Shown: piece by piece, positions 8,247 to 16,117 of the stretch
How the letters are laid out: every line of letters begins with the position of its first letter
Numbering within the stretch: the stretch's first letter is position 1
DNA from: RYN-230 sp963711705
GTDB lineage: Bacteria > Actinomycetota > Actinomycetes > Streptosporangiales > Streptosporangiaceae
DNA length: 64,000 nucleotides
Reading direction: 5' to 3'
NCBI GenBank assembly: GCA_963711705.1
Contig: CAVQFM010000019.1
Location: 558,001 to 622,000 of the forward strand
Made by a program: the position numbers and the translations under genes
The notes under the pieces: generated by a model
What the model saw: only the letters and a program-made list of their open reading frames with translations
The model's database searches: none
What the model was told of the DNA's origin: nothing

Positions 8247-8423
8247 TCAGCTGGGGGTGATCACCTGGCGGCGATTGTATGTCCCGCAGGTCGGGCAGGC
8301 CGTGTGCGGCAGCTTGCGGTCCCGGCACTGCGGGCAGCGCACCAGCACTGGCGCGGTGGTCTTCCACTGAGCCCGCCGCGACCTCGTATTGCTCCGCGAC
8401 ATCCGCCGCTTGGGAACAGCCAC
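8247..8423 (-). CDS. rpmF: 50S ribosomal protein L32
   Basis: A 58-residue basic protein starting VAVPKRRMSRSNTRSRR at GTG 8423, with AGGGAGAG upstream. Four cysteines at residues 30, 33, 43 and 46 form the zinc ribbon of the zinc-containing L32 form. It lies between the DUF177 gene and rnc, the usual actinobacterial arrangement in which DUF177, rpmF and rnc form one operon. Confidence 0.97.
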   Translation of the reverse strand: MAVPKRRMSRSNTRSRRAQWKTTAPVLVRCPQCRDRKLPHTACPTCGTYNRRQVITPS

Positions 8424-8437
8424 GTCATCTCTCCCTA

Positions 8438-8482
8438 GTCATCCGCAAAGTCCGTCAAAAGTCATCCGCAAGTCCGTCAAAC
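8438..8482. repeat. Tandem duplication in the DUF177-rpmF gap
   Basis: Two adjacent copies of GTCATCCGCAA(A)GTCCGTCAAA, 23 bp at 8438-8460 and 22 bp at 8461-8482, fill most of the 62-bp gap between the DUF177 stop and the rpmF start. It looks like a simple recent duplication. No function is evident. Confidence 0.8.
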
Positions 8483-8485
8483 GCT

Positions 8486-9133
8486 TCAGTCGTCTGCCCC
8501 GGCCGTGCTGCCCGGCGCCGATTCCCGGTGGCCATTTCTGTTCTGCCCGGCGGCACCGGTGTCAAGGTCACCCAGCCGGGTGGCGACCTCTTGCAGGCCG
8601 GCCCACCGCGGGTCCACGGCGGGGCCATGCCCATGGTCCGGGCCGGCCACCGCCAGCTGCACGCCGCACTCCACGCACAGCCCAGGGCAGTCCTCCCGGC
8701 ACAGCGGGGACAGGGGCAGCGCGAGCACCAGCGCATCGTGCAGGACCGGCTCGAGGTCGAGCAGGTCCCCGTGCAGAGCGTACCCGTCGCCAGCGTCCAC
8801 GCCGTCCGCGTCCGGATACTCGAACAGCTCCTGGAAGCTGACCTCCACCTGATGGTGGACCGGCTCCAGGCAGCGGGCGCACTCCCCGGTGACCGGCGCC
8901 TGCGCGGTGGCGGTGACCAGAACCCCCTCGGACACCGCCTCCATCTGCACCCGCAGCGCGATCTCCGCACCCTCGGGCACGCCAGCCAGCCCGGCGTGCA
9001 CGTGCGCCGGGGCGGGAACGGTACGGGTCTGCGTGCGCACCGAGCCGGGGCTGCGGTCGAGGTCGACGGTGCTGAAGACCAGCGGCCTGCGGGGATCGAG
9101 GCGGGGCCCCGGGTTCTTTCGTGACTGTGGCAT
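8486..9133 (-). CDS. DUF177 (YceD-like) protein
   Basis: A 215-residue reading from ATG 9133 (MPQSRKNPGPR). The family is linked to 23S rRNA metabolism and is nearly always encoded beside rpmF. Visible hallmarks are a cysteine pair in the motif GECARCLEP and a second set in CREDCPGLCVECG, the latter a likely metal-binding knuckle, plus the beta-rich N-terminal half. The C-terminal 30 residues are low complexity. An alternative start at TTG 9154 adds seven residues; neither start has a strong ribosome binding site. Confidence 0.9.
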   Translation of the reverse strand: MPQSRKNPGPRLDPRRPLVFSTVDLDRSPGSVRTQTRTVPAPAHVHAGLAGVPEGAEIALRVQMEAVSEGVLVTATAQAPVTGECARCLEPVHHQVEVSFQELFEYPDADGVDAGDGYALHGDLLDLEPVLHDALVLALPLSPLCREDCPGLCVECGVQLAVAGPDHGHGPAVDPRWAGLQEVATRLGDLDTGAAGQNRNGHRESAPGSTAGADD

Positions 9134-9266
9134 GGCAAGTACGGGGTTCGGCAAGGTGTGAATGGCTCAGACTACCCGCCGGCCCGCCGATTCCCAACTT
9201 CGCGCGGCGGGCGCGGGGCACCTGCGGGCGGTGGCCGGAATCCCCGCGTCCTGACTGATCAGACGG

Positions 9267-9782
9267 TCAACCGACGGCCAGCCGGGTGCGCAGCCGGTCC
9301 AGCACGAGCTCGGGCACGAGCGAGGACACGTCCCCGCCATACCGGCAGATCTCCTTGACCAGGCTGGAACGCAGGAAGCTGTACACCGGGTTGGCCGTCA
9401 TGAACAGCGTCTCGACCTCGGCCAGACGGTAGTTCATCTGCGCCATTTCCAGCTCGTACTCGAAGTCGCTGACCGCGCGCAGCCCCTTCACGATCGCGGA
9501 GATATCGTTCGCCCGGCAGAAGTCCACCAGCAGCCCGCGGAACGTGCCGACCTCGACGTTCTTCAGGTCGGTGGTCACCTCGCGGAGCATCTCCACCCGC
9601 TCGTCCACGCTGAACAGGTTGTCTTTGGCCTGGTTAGCGCCGACGACCACGATCACCTCGTCGTGCAGCCGGGCGGCCCGCCCGATGATGTCGAGATGGC
9701 CGTTGGTCACCGGGTCGAACGAGCCTGGACAGGCGACACGACGCACTCGGTCACGCCCTTCCATCACCTCGGCGCTGCCCAT
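9267..9782 (-). CDS. coaD: Phosphopantetheine adenylyltransferase (CoaD)
   Basis: Catalyses adenylyl transfer from ATP to 4'-phosphopantetheine, the penultimate step of coenzyme A synthesis. The nucleotidyltransferase motif PGSFDPVTNGHLDII contains the TxGH signature, and the C-terminal RSSLVKEI motif is present. The reading from ATG 9782 overlaps the rsmD stop and has about 15 residues before the conserved core. A later ATG at 9764 would give the more typical length of about 165. The rsmD-coaD order and overlap imply co-transcription. Confidence 0.95.
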   Translation of the reverse strand: MGSAEVMEGRDRVRRVACPGSFDPVTNGHLDIIGRAARLHDEVIVVVGANQAKDNLFSVDERVEMLREVTTDLKNVEVGTFRGLLVDFCRANDISAIVKGLRAVSDFEYELEMAQMNYRLAEVETLFMTANPVYSFLRSSLVKEICRYGGDVSSLVPELVLDRLRTRLAVG

Positions 9783-10381
9783 CACAGCTGCTCAGCCGGC
9801 TGGTCAGCCGACTGGGCGCCTGCGGCGAGACCGTACCAGAACGTCGTGTCCCCGTAGCGGCGGGACCGGTCCGGGAGGTAACCCGGCGGCCAGCCGACCG
9901 GCCCGGACCGGGTGGCCCGCTCCACCGCGACCACGGCGCCGGGGGCCAGCCAGCCCCGGCTGGCCAGTCCGGCCAGCATCGCGGTGACCCCGGCCTCCGG
10001 CAGACTGTACGGCGGGTCGGCGACCACCAGGTCATAGCGGGCGGCACCGGGCCCGCGCTCCAGCAGCCGGTCCACCCGGTCGGTGACCAGTTCGCCGCCG
10101 GGCAGGCCGACCGCGCCGATGTTGTCCCTGATCACCTGGGCCGCCCGCCCGTCGGACTCGACGAACAGCACGTGCCCGGCCCCACGGGACAGCGCCTCCA
10201 GCCCCACCGCCCCCGACCCGGCGTACAGGTCGAGCACCCGCAACCCGCCAAATTCCCCGCACAACGCCGTCAAGGTGCCGAACAGGCCCTCCCGGGCCCG
10301 GTCACTCGTGGGGCGGGTGTGCCGGCCCGCCGGCACGCTGAGCCGGCGGCCGCGCGCGGTCCCGGCGATGACCCGGGTCAC
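9782..10381 (-). CDS. rsmD: 16S rRNA m2G966 methyltransferase RsmD
   Basis: SAM-dependent methyltransferase of 199 residues that modifies guanine 966 of 16S rRNA. The N-terminus MTRVIAGTARGRRL is typical. Motif I is DLYAGSGAVGLEALSRG and the catalytic motif is DPPYSLP. The start codon is GTG. The stop overlaps the coaD start. It follows recG on the same strand after a strong hairpin at 10390-10415, so it may have its own promoter or be attenuated from recG transcription. Confidence 0.96.
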   Translation of the reverse strand: MTRVIAGTARGRRLSVPAGRHTRPTSDRAREGLFGTLTALCGEFGGLRVLDLYAGSGAVGLEALSRGAGHVLFVESDGRAAQVIRDNIGAVGLPGGELVTDRVDRLLERGPGAARYDLVVADPPYSLPEAGVTAMLAGLASRGWLAPGAVVAVERATRSGPVGWPPGYLPDRSRRYGDTTFWYGLAAGAQSADQPAEQL

Positions 10382-10389
10382 GTGGTGCT

Positions 10390-10415
10390 GGTCCGGGGGG
10401 ACGACCCCCCGGACC
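10390..10415 (-). terminator. Perfect 11-bp hairpin between recG and rsmD
   Basis: GGTCCGGGGGG (10390-10400), loop ACGA, CCCCCCGGACC (10405-10415). This perfect stem lies 76 bp downstream of the recG stop and 9 bp upstream of rsmD. It may terminate recG transcription or act as an attenuator; no U-tract follows. Confidence 0.6.
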
Positions 10416-10490
10416 CCCCGATCGCCCTCCGGCCGAACCGCGCCCGAGCGCGGCGGCGTGCGGACTGGGCCAGGCCCTGGCTAACCGCGG

Positions 10491-12743
10491 TCATGCCTTC
10501 TCCAGGAATTCCGCTTGTTCCTCGTCCAGCAGCGCGCTGATCGCTTCGGCCAGCGCCGGGTGGCCGTGCAGGTCCGGGTCGGCGTCCACCACCGCGGTCG
10601 CTTCCTGCCGGGCCTGGCCGATGAGCTCCTCGTCGGCCAGCAGGGTGAGCATCTTCAGGCTGGACCGGCGGCCGGCCTGCGCGGCCCCCAGCACGTTGCC
10701 CTCCCGGCGCTGCTCCAGGTCGAGCCGGGACAGCCGGAACCCGTCCAGGGTGCTGGCCACCGCGGCCAGCCGCTGCCGGGCCGGGCTGCCCTCCGGCGCG
10801 TCGGTGACCAGCAGGCACAGCCCGGGCTTGGCCCCCCGGCCGACCCGGCCGCGCAGCTGGTGCAGCTGGGACACGCCGAACCGGTCGGCGTCCAGGATCA
10901 CCATGATCGTGGCGTTCGGCACGTCCACGCCGACCTCGACCACGGTGGTCGCCACCAGGACGTCCACCAGCCCGTCGGCGAAGCCGCGCATGCAGTCGTC
11001 CTTGTCGTCGGCGGGCATCCGGCCGTGCAGCACCCGCAGCGCCAGCCCGGCCAGCGGCCCCTCGCTGAGTTCCGCGGCCACGTCCAGCACGGAGCGGGGC
11101 GGCCGGGCCGCGCCGTCGTCGGGTTCGTACTCGCCCGCCGCGTCATCCGGGTCGGCGGGATCCAGCGGCCCGGATAGAGCCGTTTGGCTGGACGGGTCCT
11201 CGGGGGCGTCGTCCAGGCCGATGCGCGGGCACACGACGTAAGCCTGGCCGCCGCCGGCCACTTCCTCGCGCAGGCGTTCCCAGGTGCGCTCCAGGAAGCG
11301 CGGCTTTTCCGCGGCGGGCACCACGTGGCTGGTGATCGGCGTGCGGCCAGCCGGCAGCTCGCTGAGCGTGCACACATCCAGGTCGCCGTAGACGGTCATG
11401 GCCACCGTGCGCGGGATCGGGGTGGCCGTCATCACCAGCACGTGCGGGCGGCTGCCGTGGGCCCTCTCGCGCAGCGCGTCGCGCTGCTGCACGCCGAACC
11501 GGTGCTGCTCGTCGATCACCACCAGGCCGAGGTCCTTGAACGCCACCTGGTCCGCTGGCCGGGCTCGCTGATACAGCAGCGTGTGCGTGCCGATGACGAT
11601 GCCGGCCGCGCCGGTGGCCACGTCGTCCAGGGCGGCCCGGCGCGCCCTGGCGCCCTGGGACCCGGTGAGCAGCGCCACCCGGGTGGCCTGCTCGGCGCTG
11701 TCCAGCTCGCCCGCCCGGCCCAGCGGGCCGAGCAGCTCGGTGAGCGACCGGTAGTGCTGCTGGGCCAGCACCTCGGTCGGGGCGAGCAGCACCGCCTGGC
11801 CGCCGTCGTCCACCACCTGGAGCATGGCCCGGACCGCGACCAGGGTCTTGCCCGAGCCGACCTCGCCCTGCAGCAGCCGGTGCATGGGGTGCTCGCGGCC
11901 CAGCGCGGTCATGATCTCCTCGCCCGCGGCGCGCTGCCCGGCGGTCAGCTCGAACGGGAGCTGGGCGTCGAACGCGGCCAGCAGCCCGTCCCGCCGGGGG
12001 ACGCGCGGGGTCGCGGGCAGCGCGTCGGCCGCGCGCCGCCGCTGGGCCAGCACCGCCTGCAGCACGAACGCCTCGTCCCACTTGAGCCGGAGCCGGGCCG
12101 GGTCGATGTCGGAGTACTGGGCCGGCCGGTGGATGCCGTGCAGCGCGGCCACCTGGCTGAGCAGGCCGTGCTGGGCCCGGACCGGGCCGGGCAGCGGGTC
12201 GTCGCCGACGTCCAGGGTGTCCAGCACGGTGCGCACCGCCTTGGCGATCTTCCAGGACGGCAGTTCCCGGGTGGCCGGGTAGACCGGGATGATCTCGGCG
12301 GCGTGCTCGGCCGCCAGCTCGGTGGACGGGTCGTCCTCACCCAGCAGCTCGCAGTCGGGGTGGATGAGCTGCCGCTTGCGGCCGTAGCTGGACACCTGGC
12401 CGGCGAACAGCCCGTTCAGCCCGGGCTTCATGTCCTTTTCCCGCCACGGCTGGCGGAAGAAAGCCAGGGTGAGCGTGCCCCGGCCGTCGGTGACCGTCAC
12501 CTCGGTCAGCTTGCCCCGCCGGTTGCGCATGGCCCGGGTGGTGACCTTGGAGATCTGGGCCAGCACGGTCACGTGCTCGCCGTCGCGCAGCGAGGCCAGG
12601 TCGGTCAGCTCGCCGCGCTGCTCGTACCGGCGCGGGTAGTGCCGCAGCAGCTCGCCCACGGTGCGCACGCCCAGCGAACTGGCCAGGACCTTGGCCGTCC
12701 GCGGGTCGAACTCCCGGTCGAGCGGGTCGTCAAGCCTCGCCAT
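10491..12743 (-). CDS. recG: ATP-dependent DNA helicase RecG
   Basis: Remodels stalled replication forks and branched recombination intermediates. The 750-residue reading from ATG 12743 (MARLDDPLD) has the N-terminal wedge/OB domain. Walker A GEVGSGKT lies at about 293-300, the DEQH-type Walker B IDEQHRFGVQQR at about 410, and the helicase motifs ATTVVEVGVDVPNA and QLRGRVGRG at about 630. A longer upstream frame to 12872 is Arg/Pro-rich without a start signal and was rejected. It is divergent from rpmB. Confidence 0.96.
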   Translation of the reverse strand: MARLDDPLDREFDPRTAKVLASSLGVRTVGELLRHYPRRYEQRGELTDLASLRDGEHVTVLAQISKVTTRAMRNRRGKLTEVTVTDGRGTLTLAFFRQPWREKDMKPGLNGLFAGQVSSYGRKRQLIHPDCELLGEDDPSTELAAEHAAEIIPVYPATRELPSWKIAKAVRTVLDTLDVGDDPLPGPVRAQHGLLSQVAALHGIHRPAQYSDIDPARLRLKWDEAFVLQAVLAQRRRAADALPATPRVPRRDGLLAAFDAQLPFELTAGQRAAGEEIMTALGREHPMHRLLQGEVGSGKTLVAVRAMLQVVDDGGQAVLLAPTEVLAQQHYRSLTELLGPLGRAGELDSAEQATRVALLTGSQGARARRAALDDVATGAAGIVIGTHTLLYQRARPADQVAFKDLGLVVIDEQHRFGVQQRDALRERAHGSRPHVLVMTATPIPRTVAMTVYGDLDVCTLSELPAGRTPITSHVVPAAEKPRFLERTWERLREEVAGGGQAYVVCPRIGLDDAPEDPSSQTALSGPLDPADPDDAAGEYEPDDGAARPPRSVLDVAAELSEGPLAGLALRVLHGRMPADDKDDCMRGFADGLVDVLVATTVVEVGVDVPNATIMVILDADRFGVSQLHQLRGRVGRGAKPGLCLLVTDAPEGSPARQRLAAVASTLDGFRLSRLDLEQRREGNVLGAAQAGRRSSLKMLTLLADEELIGQARQEATAVVDADPDLHGHPALAEAISALLDEEQAEFLEKA

Positions 12744-12901
12744 GGCCTCACAGGATAGGCGGCGCGTCCGACCGATTCGCGTTACCGGCGGCGGGTCGGA
12801 TAATCTGGGTCGGCCGTCTGGAGGTGTGGCCGTGCGGTTGCTGCCGCCGCGCCCGGGCAGATCGGCCAGCACCGTCCGCCATCATGCAAGGGAGCGTCCC
12901 C

Positions 12902-13087
12902 GTGTCTGCTGTCTGCGAGATCTGCGGCAAGGGGCCGGGATTCGGCAACAACGTCTCCCACTCCCACCGCCGGACCCCGCGCCGCTGGAACCCCAACATC
13001 CAGGTGGTGCGCACCACCGCCGGGGGCACCAGCCGGCGGATCCGCGTCTGCACGTCGTGCATCAAGGCGGGCAAGGTCGTCCGCTGA
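12902..13087 (+). CDS. rpmB: 50S ribosomal protein L28
   Basis: A 61-residue protein starting at GTG 12902, preceded by AAGGGAG. It is the zinc-binding (C+) form, with CxxC pairs at residues 5/8 and 50/53. The core NNVSHSHRRTPRRWNPN is diagnostic. It is transcribed divergently from recG, with which it shares a 158-bp intergenic region, and is followed by a hairpin at 13096-13113. Confidence 0.97.
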   Translation: MSAVCEICGKGPGFGNNVSHSHRRTPRRWNPNIQVVRTTAGGTSRRIRVCTSCIKAGKVVR

Positions 13088-13095
13088 CACCGGCG

Positions 13096-13113
13096 CCGGC
13101 CGCTGGCCGGTTT
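13096..13113 (+). terminator. Intrinsic terminator after rpmB
   Basis: CCGGCC (13096-13101), loop GCT, GGCCGG (13105-13110), followed directly by TTT. It lies 9 bp past the rpmB stop, before a convergent gene. Confidence 0.65.
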
Positions 13114-13149
13114 AGCCCAGCGCCTTGGGCGCGGGCCGGGGGCCCTGGC

Positions 13150-14058
13150 TCAGGGCAGCCCGGGCGCGCTGAACGAGCAGGGCTGCCCGTCGAACACGCA
13201 ACCCACCGGCTGCGTGGGCCGGCCGGCCACGATCACCGTCAGCCGCACCCCATCCCGCCCGCCGGGCCCGCCCGGCTCGCCCGGCCAGGCGGTATCCGGC
13301 CCGGCAGTGTTCTTGGCCACCCCCCAGTCCGTGCTGCCTGGCTGCCACCGCGCGCCCTGCACGCTGGTGATCCGGGCCCCGGGATAGCCGAAGGCCAGGG
13401 TCCAGGTGCGGTACTGCGGCCCGGCCATCCCGGTGATGATGATCTGATCCGCGAACCCGCCTGACCACTGCCGGGTCAGCTGGTAGCTGATCGTCACCTG
13501 GTGGCCGCCCGACCGGGGCAGCTGGGCGACGCCGCCCATCGCGCCCGGCCCGCGGTCGTCCGTCCCGGTGCCCGGGCTGGGGCCGGGCGCGATGGGCACC
13601 CCGGGGCGCGCCGAGGCCAGTGTGCCCGGGTGCGGCCGCGGCATCCCGCAGCCGCCGACCGGGCACTGCCGGCCCGGGAACGGCGAGCTGAAATGCAGCA
13701 CGGTCTTGGACATGTTGGCCGCCAGGCCGGCCGCCACCACCACGCCGAGACCGGCCGCGAACGTGGGCGTGACCATCAGCCGGCGCAGCGCCGGGCCCAG
13801 CCGCCGCCAGCCGGCGGGCCGGGGCTGGGCCGCAGCGGCGAACCCGGCCCGTGACTGCCGGTACCGGGACCACCGGAACCGGGACCGCCGGGCCCGCGGC
13901 CTGCTGGCCGGTGGCTGCCCGTCCGGTGGCCCGCTGGCTCCTGCTTCCCCGGCCGGCGGCTCCCCGGCGGGCGAGTCCTTCCGCGGCGCGGCCGGGACGC
14001 GGGCAGCACCGGGCCGCGCCCGGTGCCGGGGCGCTGCTCTCCTGCCCGGTGATCGCAT
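13150..14058 (-). CDS. Membrane-anchored protein with CBM2-like domain
   Basis: A 302-residue protein with a long Pro/Ala/Arg-rich cytoplasmic N-terminus (1-95) and one transmembrane helix at about 98-114. A Pro/Gly linker with Cys132 and Cys137 follows. The C-terminal beta domain (about 185-300) resembles a family 2 carbohydrate-binding module: SYQLTRQWSGGFADQIIITG, then WTLAFGYPG and a C-terminal cysteine pair. No catalytic domain is present. The topology implies an outward-facing sugar-binding or structural domain. It is convergent with rpmB and follows thiL on the same strand after 87 bp. The ligand is not predictable from this. Confidence 0.7.
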   Translation of the reverse strand: MRSPGRRAAPRHRARPGAARVPAAPRKDSPAGEPPAGEAGASGPPDGQPPASRPRARRSRFRWSRYRQSRAGFAAAAQPRPAGWRRLGPALRRLMVTPTFAAGLGVVVAAGLAANMSKTVLHFSSPFPGRQCPVGGCGMPRPHPGTLASARPGVPIAPGPSPGTGTDDRGPGAMGGVAQLPRSGGHQVTISYQLTRQWSGGFADQIIITGMAGPQYRTWTLAFGYPGARITSVQGARWQPGSTDWGVAKNTAGPDTAWPGEPGGPGGRDGVRLTVIVAGRPTQPVGCVFDGQPCSFSAPGLP

Positions 14059-14145
14059 GTGGGGGTTTTATACCAACGCTGTGAGCGGGCTAACTAAGGT
14101 GACAGAGCTGTAATTTGGCAGATACGGAGTGTGACTGGCACTGAA

Positions 14146-15087
14146 TTAACGGAAATGCTGCCATCCGGACCTCCCCCTTGCCTGCCGCGAGTCCACCCGT
14201 ACACCGTGACCTGCACTCACCCGTCCCACCACCGACCAGCGTGCGGGCAGGGCCGCCCCCGGCGGAAAAGTTGCGGCCAGGGCATGATCCTCCCCGCCAG
14301 TGAGAATCCAGTCAAGCGGGTCCAGCTCACCAAGCGCATCTGCCGCGGCACGGAGCGCATCATCCCGGGGCAGCCGGGCTGATTCCAGGTCAATGCGCAC
14401 GCCGCTCTGCCCGGCCACATGCCCGAGGTCCTGGACCAGCCCGTCGCTGACGTCGATCATCGCGGTCGCGCCGAGCGCCGCGGCTTCCGGCCCGGCCGCG
14501 TAGTCCGGGTGCGGCCAGCGGTGCTCGGCCAGCAGGCCGGCGGGCCCGGCGCGCCCGGCCCGGAGCAGGGCCAGGCCGGCCGCGGAGTGACCGAGCAGGC
14601 CGGCCACCGCGACCAGGTCACCCACCCGGGCGCCGGCCCGGGTGACCGGAGGCCGGCCGCCGAGGTCACCCAGGGCCGTGACGGCCACCATGATCAGCGG
14701 CGCGGCCGAGATGTCGCCGCCCGCCACCGTGGCACCGGCCCGGGAGCACTCCTGGGCCAGCCCGGTGGCCAGGTCCTCGGCCCAGGCCACCGGCAGGTCG
14801 CCGGGGGCCGCCAGGCCGACCAGCAGCGCGGTCGGCTGGGCCCCCATGGCGGCGATGTCGGACAGGTTCTGGGCCGCCGCCTTGCCCCCGGTCTCGGTGG
14901 CGGTCAACCAGTCCCGGCGGAAGTGCTGGTTCTCGACCAGCAGGTCCACGCTGGCGACCACGCGGGAGTCCGGGGCGGCCAGCACGGCGGCGTCATCGCC
15001 GATGCCCACCACCACGGCGGGGCCCTTCGGCAGGCGGGCCGCGAACGCGGCGATTAGCCCGAATTCACCCAGGTCTGCGACGGTGAT
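14146..15087 (-). CDS. thiL: Thiamine-monophosphate kinase ThiL
   Basis: Phosphorylates thiamine monophosphate to the diphosphate cofactor. Core motifs GIGDDAAVL, DLLVENQHFRRDW, KAAAQNLSDIAAMGA and TAMIDVSDGLVQDLGH are present. The first ATG/GTG/TTG in frame is GTG 15015, but the conserved N-terminal helix TVADLGEFGLI is encoded upstream of it with no stop until a TAA 21 nt further up. An ATC at 15085-15087 stands five bases after GGAGG and would start the protein exactly where relatives start, giving 313 residues. I propose ATC initiation; a base error changing ATG is the alternative. The gene is divergent from the RAM-domain gene. Confidence 0.88.
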   Translation of the reverse strand: MTVADLGEFGLIAAFAARLPKGPAVVVGIGDDAAVLAAPDSRVVASVDLLVENQHFRRDWLTATETGGKAAAQNLSDIAAMGAQPTALLVGLAAPGDLPVAWAEDLATGLAQECSRAGATVAGGDISAAPLIMVAVTALGDLGGRPPVTRAGARVGDLVAVAGLLGHSAAGLALLRAGRAGPAGLLAEHRWPHPDYAAGPEAAALGATAMIDVSDGLVQDLGHVAGQSGVRIDLESARLPRDDALRAAADALGELDPLDWILTGGEDHALAATFPPGAALPARWSVVGRVSAGHGVRVDSRQARGRSGWQHFR

Positions 15088-15168
15088 GAGGCCCTCCAGG
15101 CTGCCGTGCTTGGTTTAGGGTAGCGTGGCCATTCCGGCCGAAGGCGATGAGGCCCCCGGGGAGGACGC

Positions 15169-15402
15169 ATGGTTCAGGCATACATCCTCGTTCAGACTGA
15201 AGTGGGGAAGGCCGCAGAGGTCGCTCGCCGCATCGGTGAGATCAAGGGGGTGACCCAGGCCGAGGATGTCACCGGACCGTACGACGTGATCGTCCGGGCC
15301 GAGGCCCCGAACGTGGACGACCTCGGCCGCCTCGTGGTCGCGCAGATCCAGGGCGTCCCTGGCATCACAAGGACACTCACCTGCCCCATCGTGCACATCT
15401 AG
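15169..15402 (+). CDS. Stand-alone Lrp/AsnC ligand-binding (RAM) domain protein
   Basis: A 77-residue protein consisting of only the alpha-beta ligand-binding domain of Lrp/AsnC regulators (MVQAYILVQTEVGKAAEV; the later segment GPYDVIVRAEA). It has no helix-turn-helix. Such solo RAM domains usually form multimers and bind amino acids. A GGAGG precedes the ATG at good spacing. It is divergent from thiL, a neighbourhood I recall from other actinobacteria. The ligand is unknown. Confidence 0.9.
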   Translation: MVQAYILVQTEVGKAAEVARRIGEIKGVTQAEDVTGPYDVIVRAEAPNVDDLGRLVVAQIQGVPGITRTLTCPIVHI

Positions 15403-15527
15403 CACCCGGCCGAGCACGGGCCCGGGCCGGACGGGCCCGGTAGGCGTGGATGGCCTGGGCACTATCTGGGTAGCTGACCAGCGCCGCCCCTGGGTAGGGG
15501 ATATGGGAGGCGACCTTTGGAGGGGCA

Positions 15528-15884
15528 ATGTTCCAGGCCGGTGATATCCGTGAGTGGCGCGGCCACGACGTGGTCAACGACGCTGGCCGCAAGATTGGCA
15601 GCCTGGAATCGGTCTATGTGGACACCGGCACCGACGACCCCGCGTTTGCCACCGTCACGGTGGGCATGGTCGGCCGGCACCGGCTGGTGTTCGTGCCGCT
15701 CACCGAGGCGACGGTAGGCCCCGGCTACCTGAAAGTCCGCTACCCCAAGAGCCAGGTGAAGGGCGCTCCGTCCATCGAGACCGATGGTGAGTTGCCGGCC
15801 AGCGACGAAGAGGCGGTTTTCCGGCACTACGAAATGGCATACCAACCCGGCGCGGGCGGCGAGCGCCGGCTCGCCCGCCGCTGA
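15528..15884 (+). CDS. PRC-barrel domain protein
   Basis: A 118-residue single-domain protein with the PRC-barrel pattern (DAGRKIGSLESVYVDTGTDDP, then VFVPLTEATVG). Free-standing PRC barrels are small beta-barrels seen in stress-related and photosynthetic proteins; the role here is unknown. A strong GGAGGGG precedes ATG 15528. It is followed after 24 bp by a two-helix membrane peptide, probably in the same transcript. Confidence 0.88.
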   Translation: MFQAGDIREWRGHDVVNDAGRKIGSLESVYVDTGTDDPAFATVTVGMVGRHRLVFVPLTEATVGPGYLKVRYPKSQVKGAPSIETDGELPASDEEAVFRHYEMAYQPGAGGERRLARR

Positions 15885-15908
15885 GTTACGGGTAGATCGG
15901 AGCGCTCG

Positions 15909-16079
15909 ATGGCATTGTTCCTGCTGTTCATCATCGTGGCGATTGCGCTGGGGATCGCGGGGGCGGTGGTCAAGGGGCTGTTCTGGCTGCTGATCATCGG
16001 CGTCGTGGTGGTGATCGTTGACCTCGTCGTGCTGGGCGCCCGGCTCGGCCGCAAGCGGCGCGGCCCGGTCTCCCGCTGA
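15909..16079 (+). CDS. Small two-helix membrane protein
   Basis: A 56-residue reading from ATG 15909 (MALFLLFIIVAIALGI), almost wholly hydrophobic. Two predicted helices at about 2-20 and 24-43 are separated by a Lys-Gly turn, and it ends with a basic tail (GRKRRGPVSR). It follows the PRC-barrel gene by 24 bp. Similar small hydrophobic proteins annotated as hydrophobic or DUF-type occur in this place in other actinomycetes, but I cannot name a family. Confidence 0.7.
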   Translation: MALFLLFIIVAIALGIAGAVVKGLFWLLIIGVVVVIVDLVVLGARLGRKRRGPVSR

Positions 16080-16117
16080 CCTGCGTCTCCCGCTGACCCG
16101 TCTCCCGCTGACCCGGC

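Noticed and set aside
10378..10818. A minus-strand frame across the recG end and the hairpin
   Set aside because: It is a shadow of recG in another frame; the hairpin is better read as a terminator.
11184..12758. A 524-residue plus-strand frame across recG
   Set aside because: Antisense to conserved helicase motifs, biased composition, no recognisable domain.
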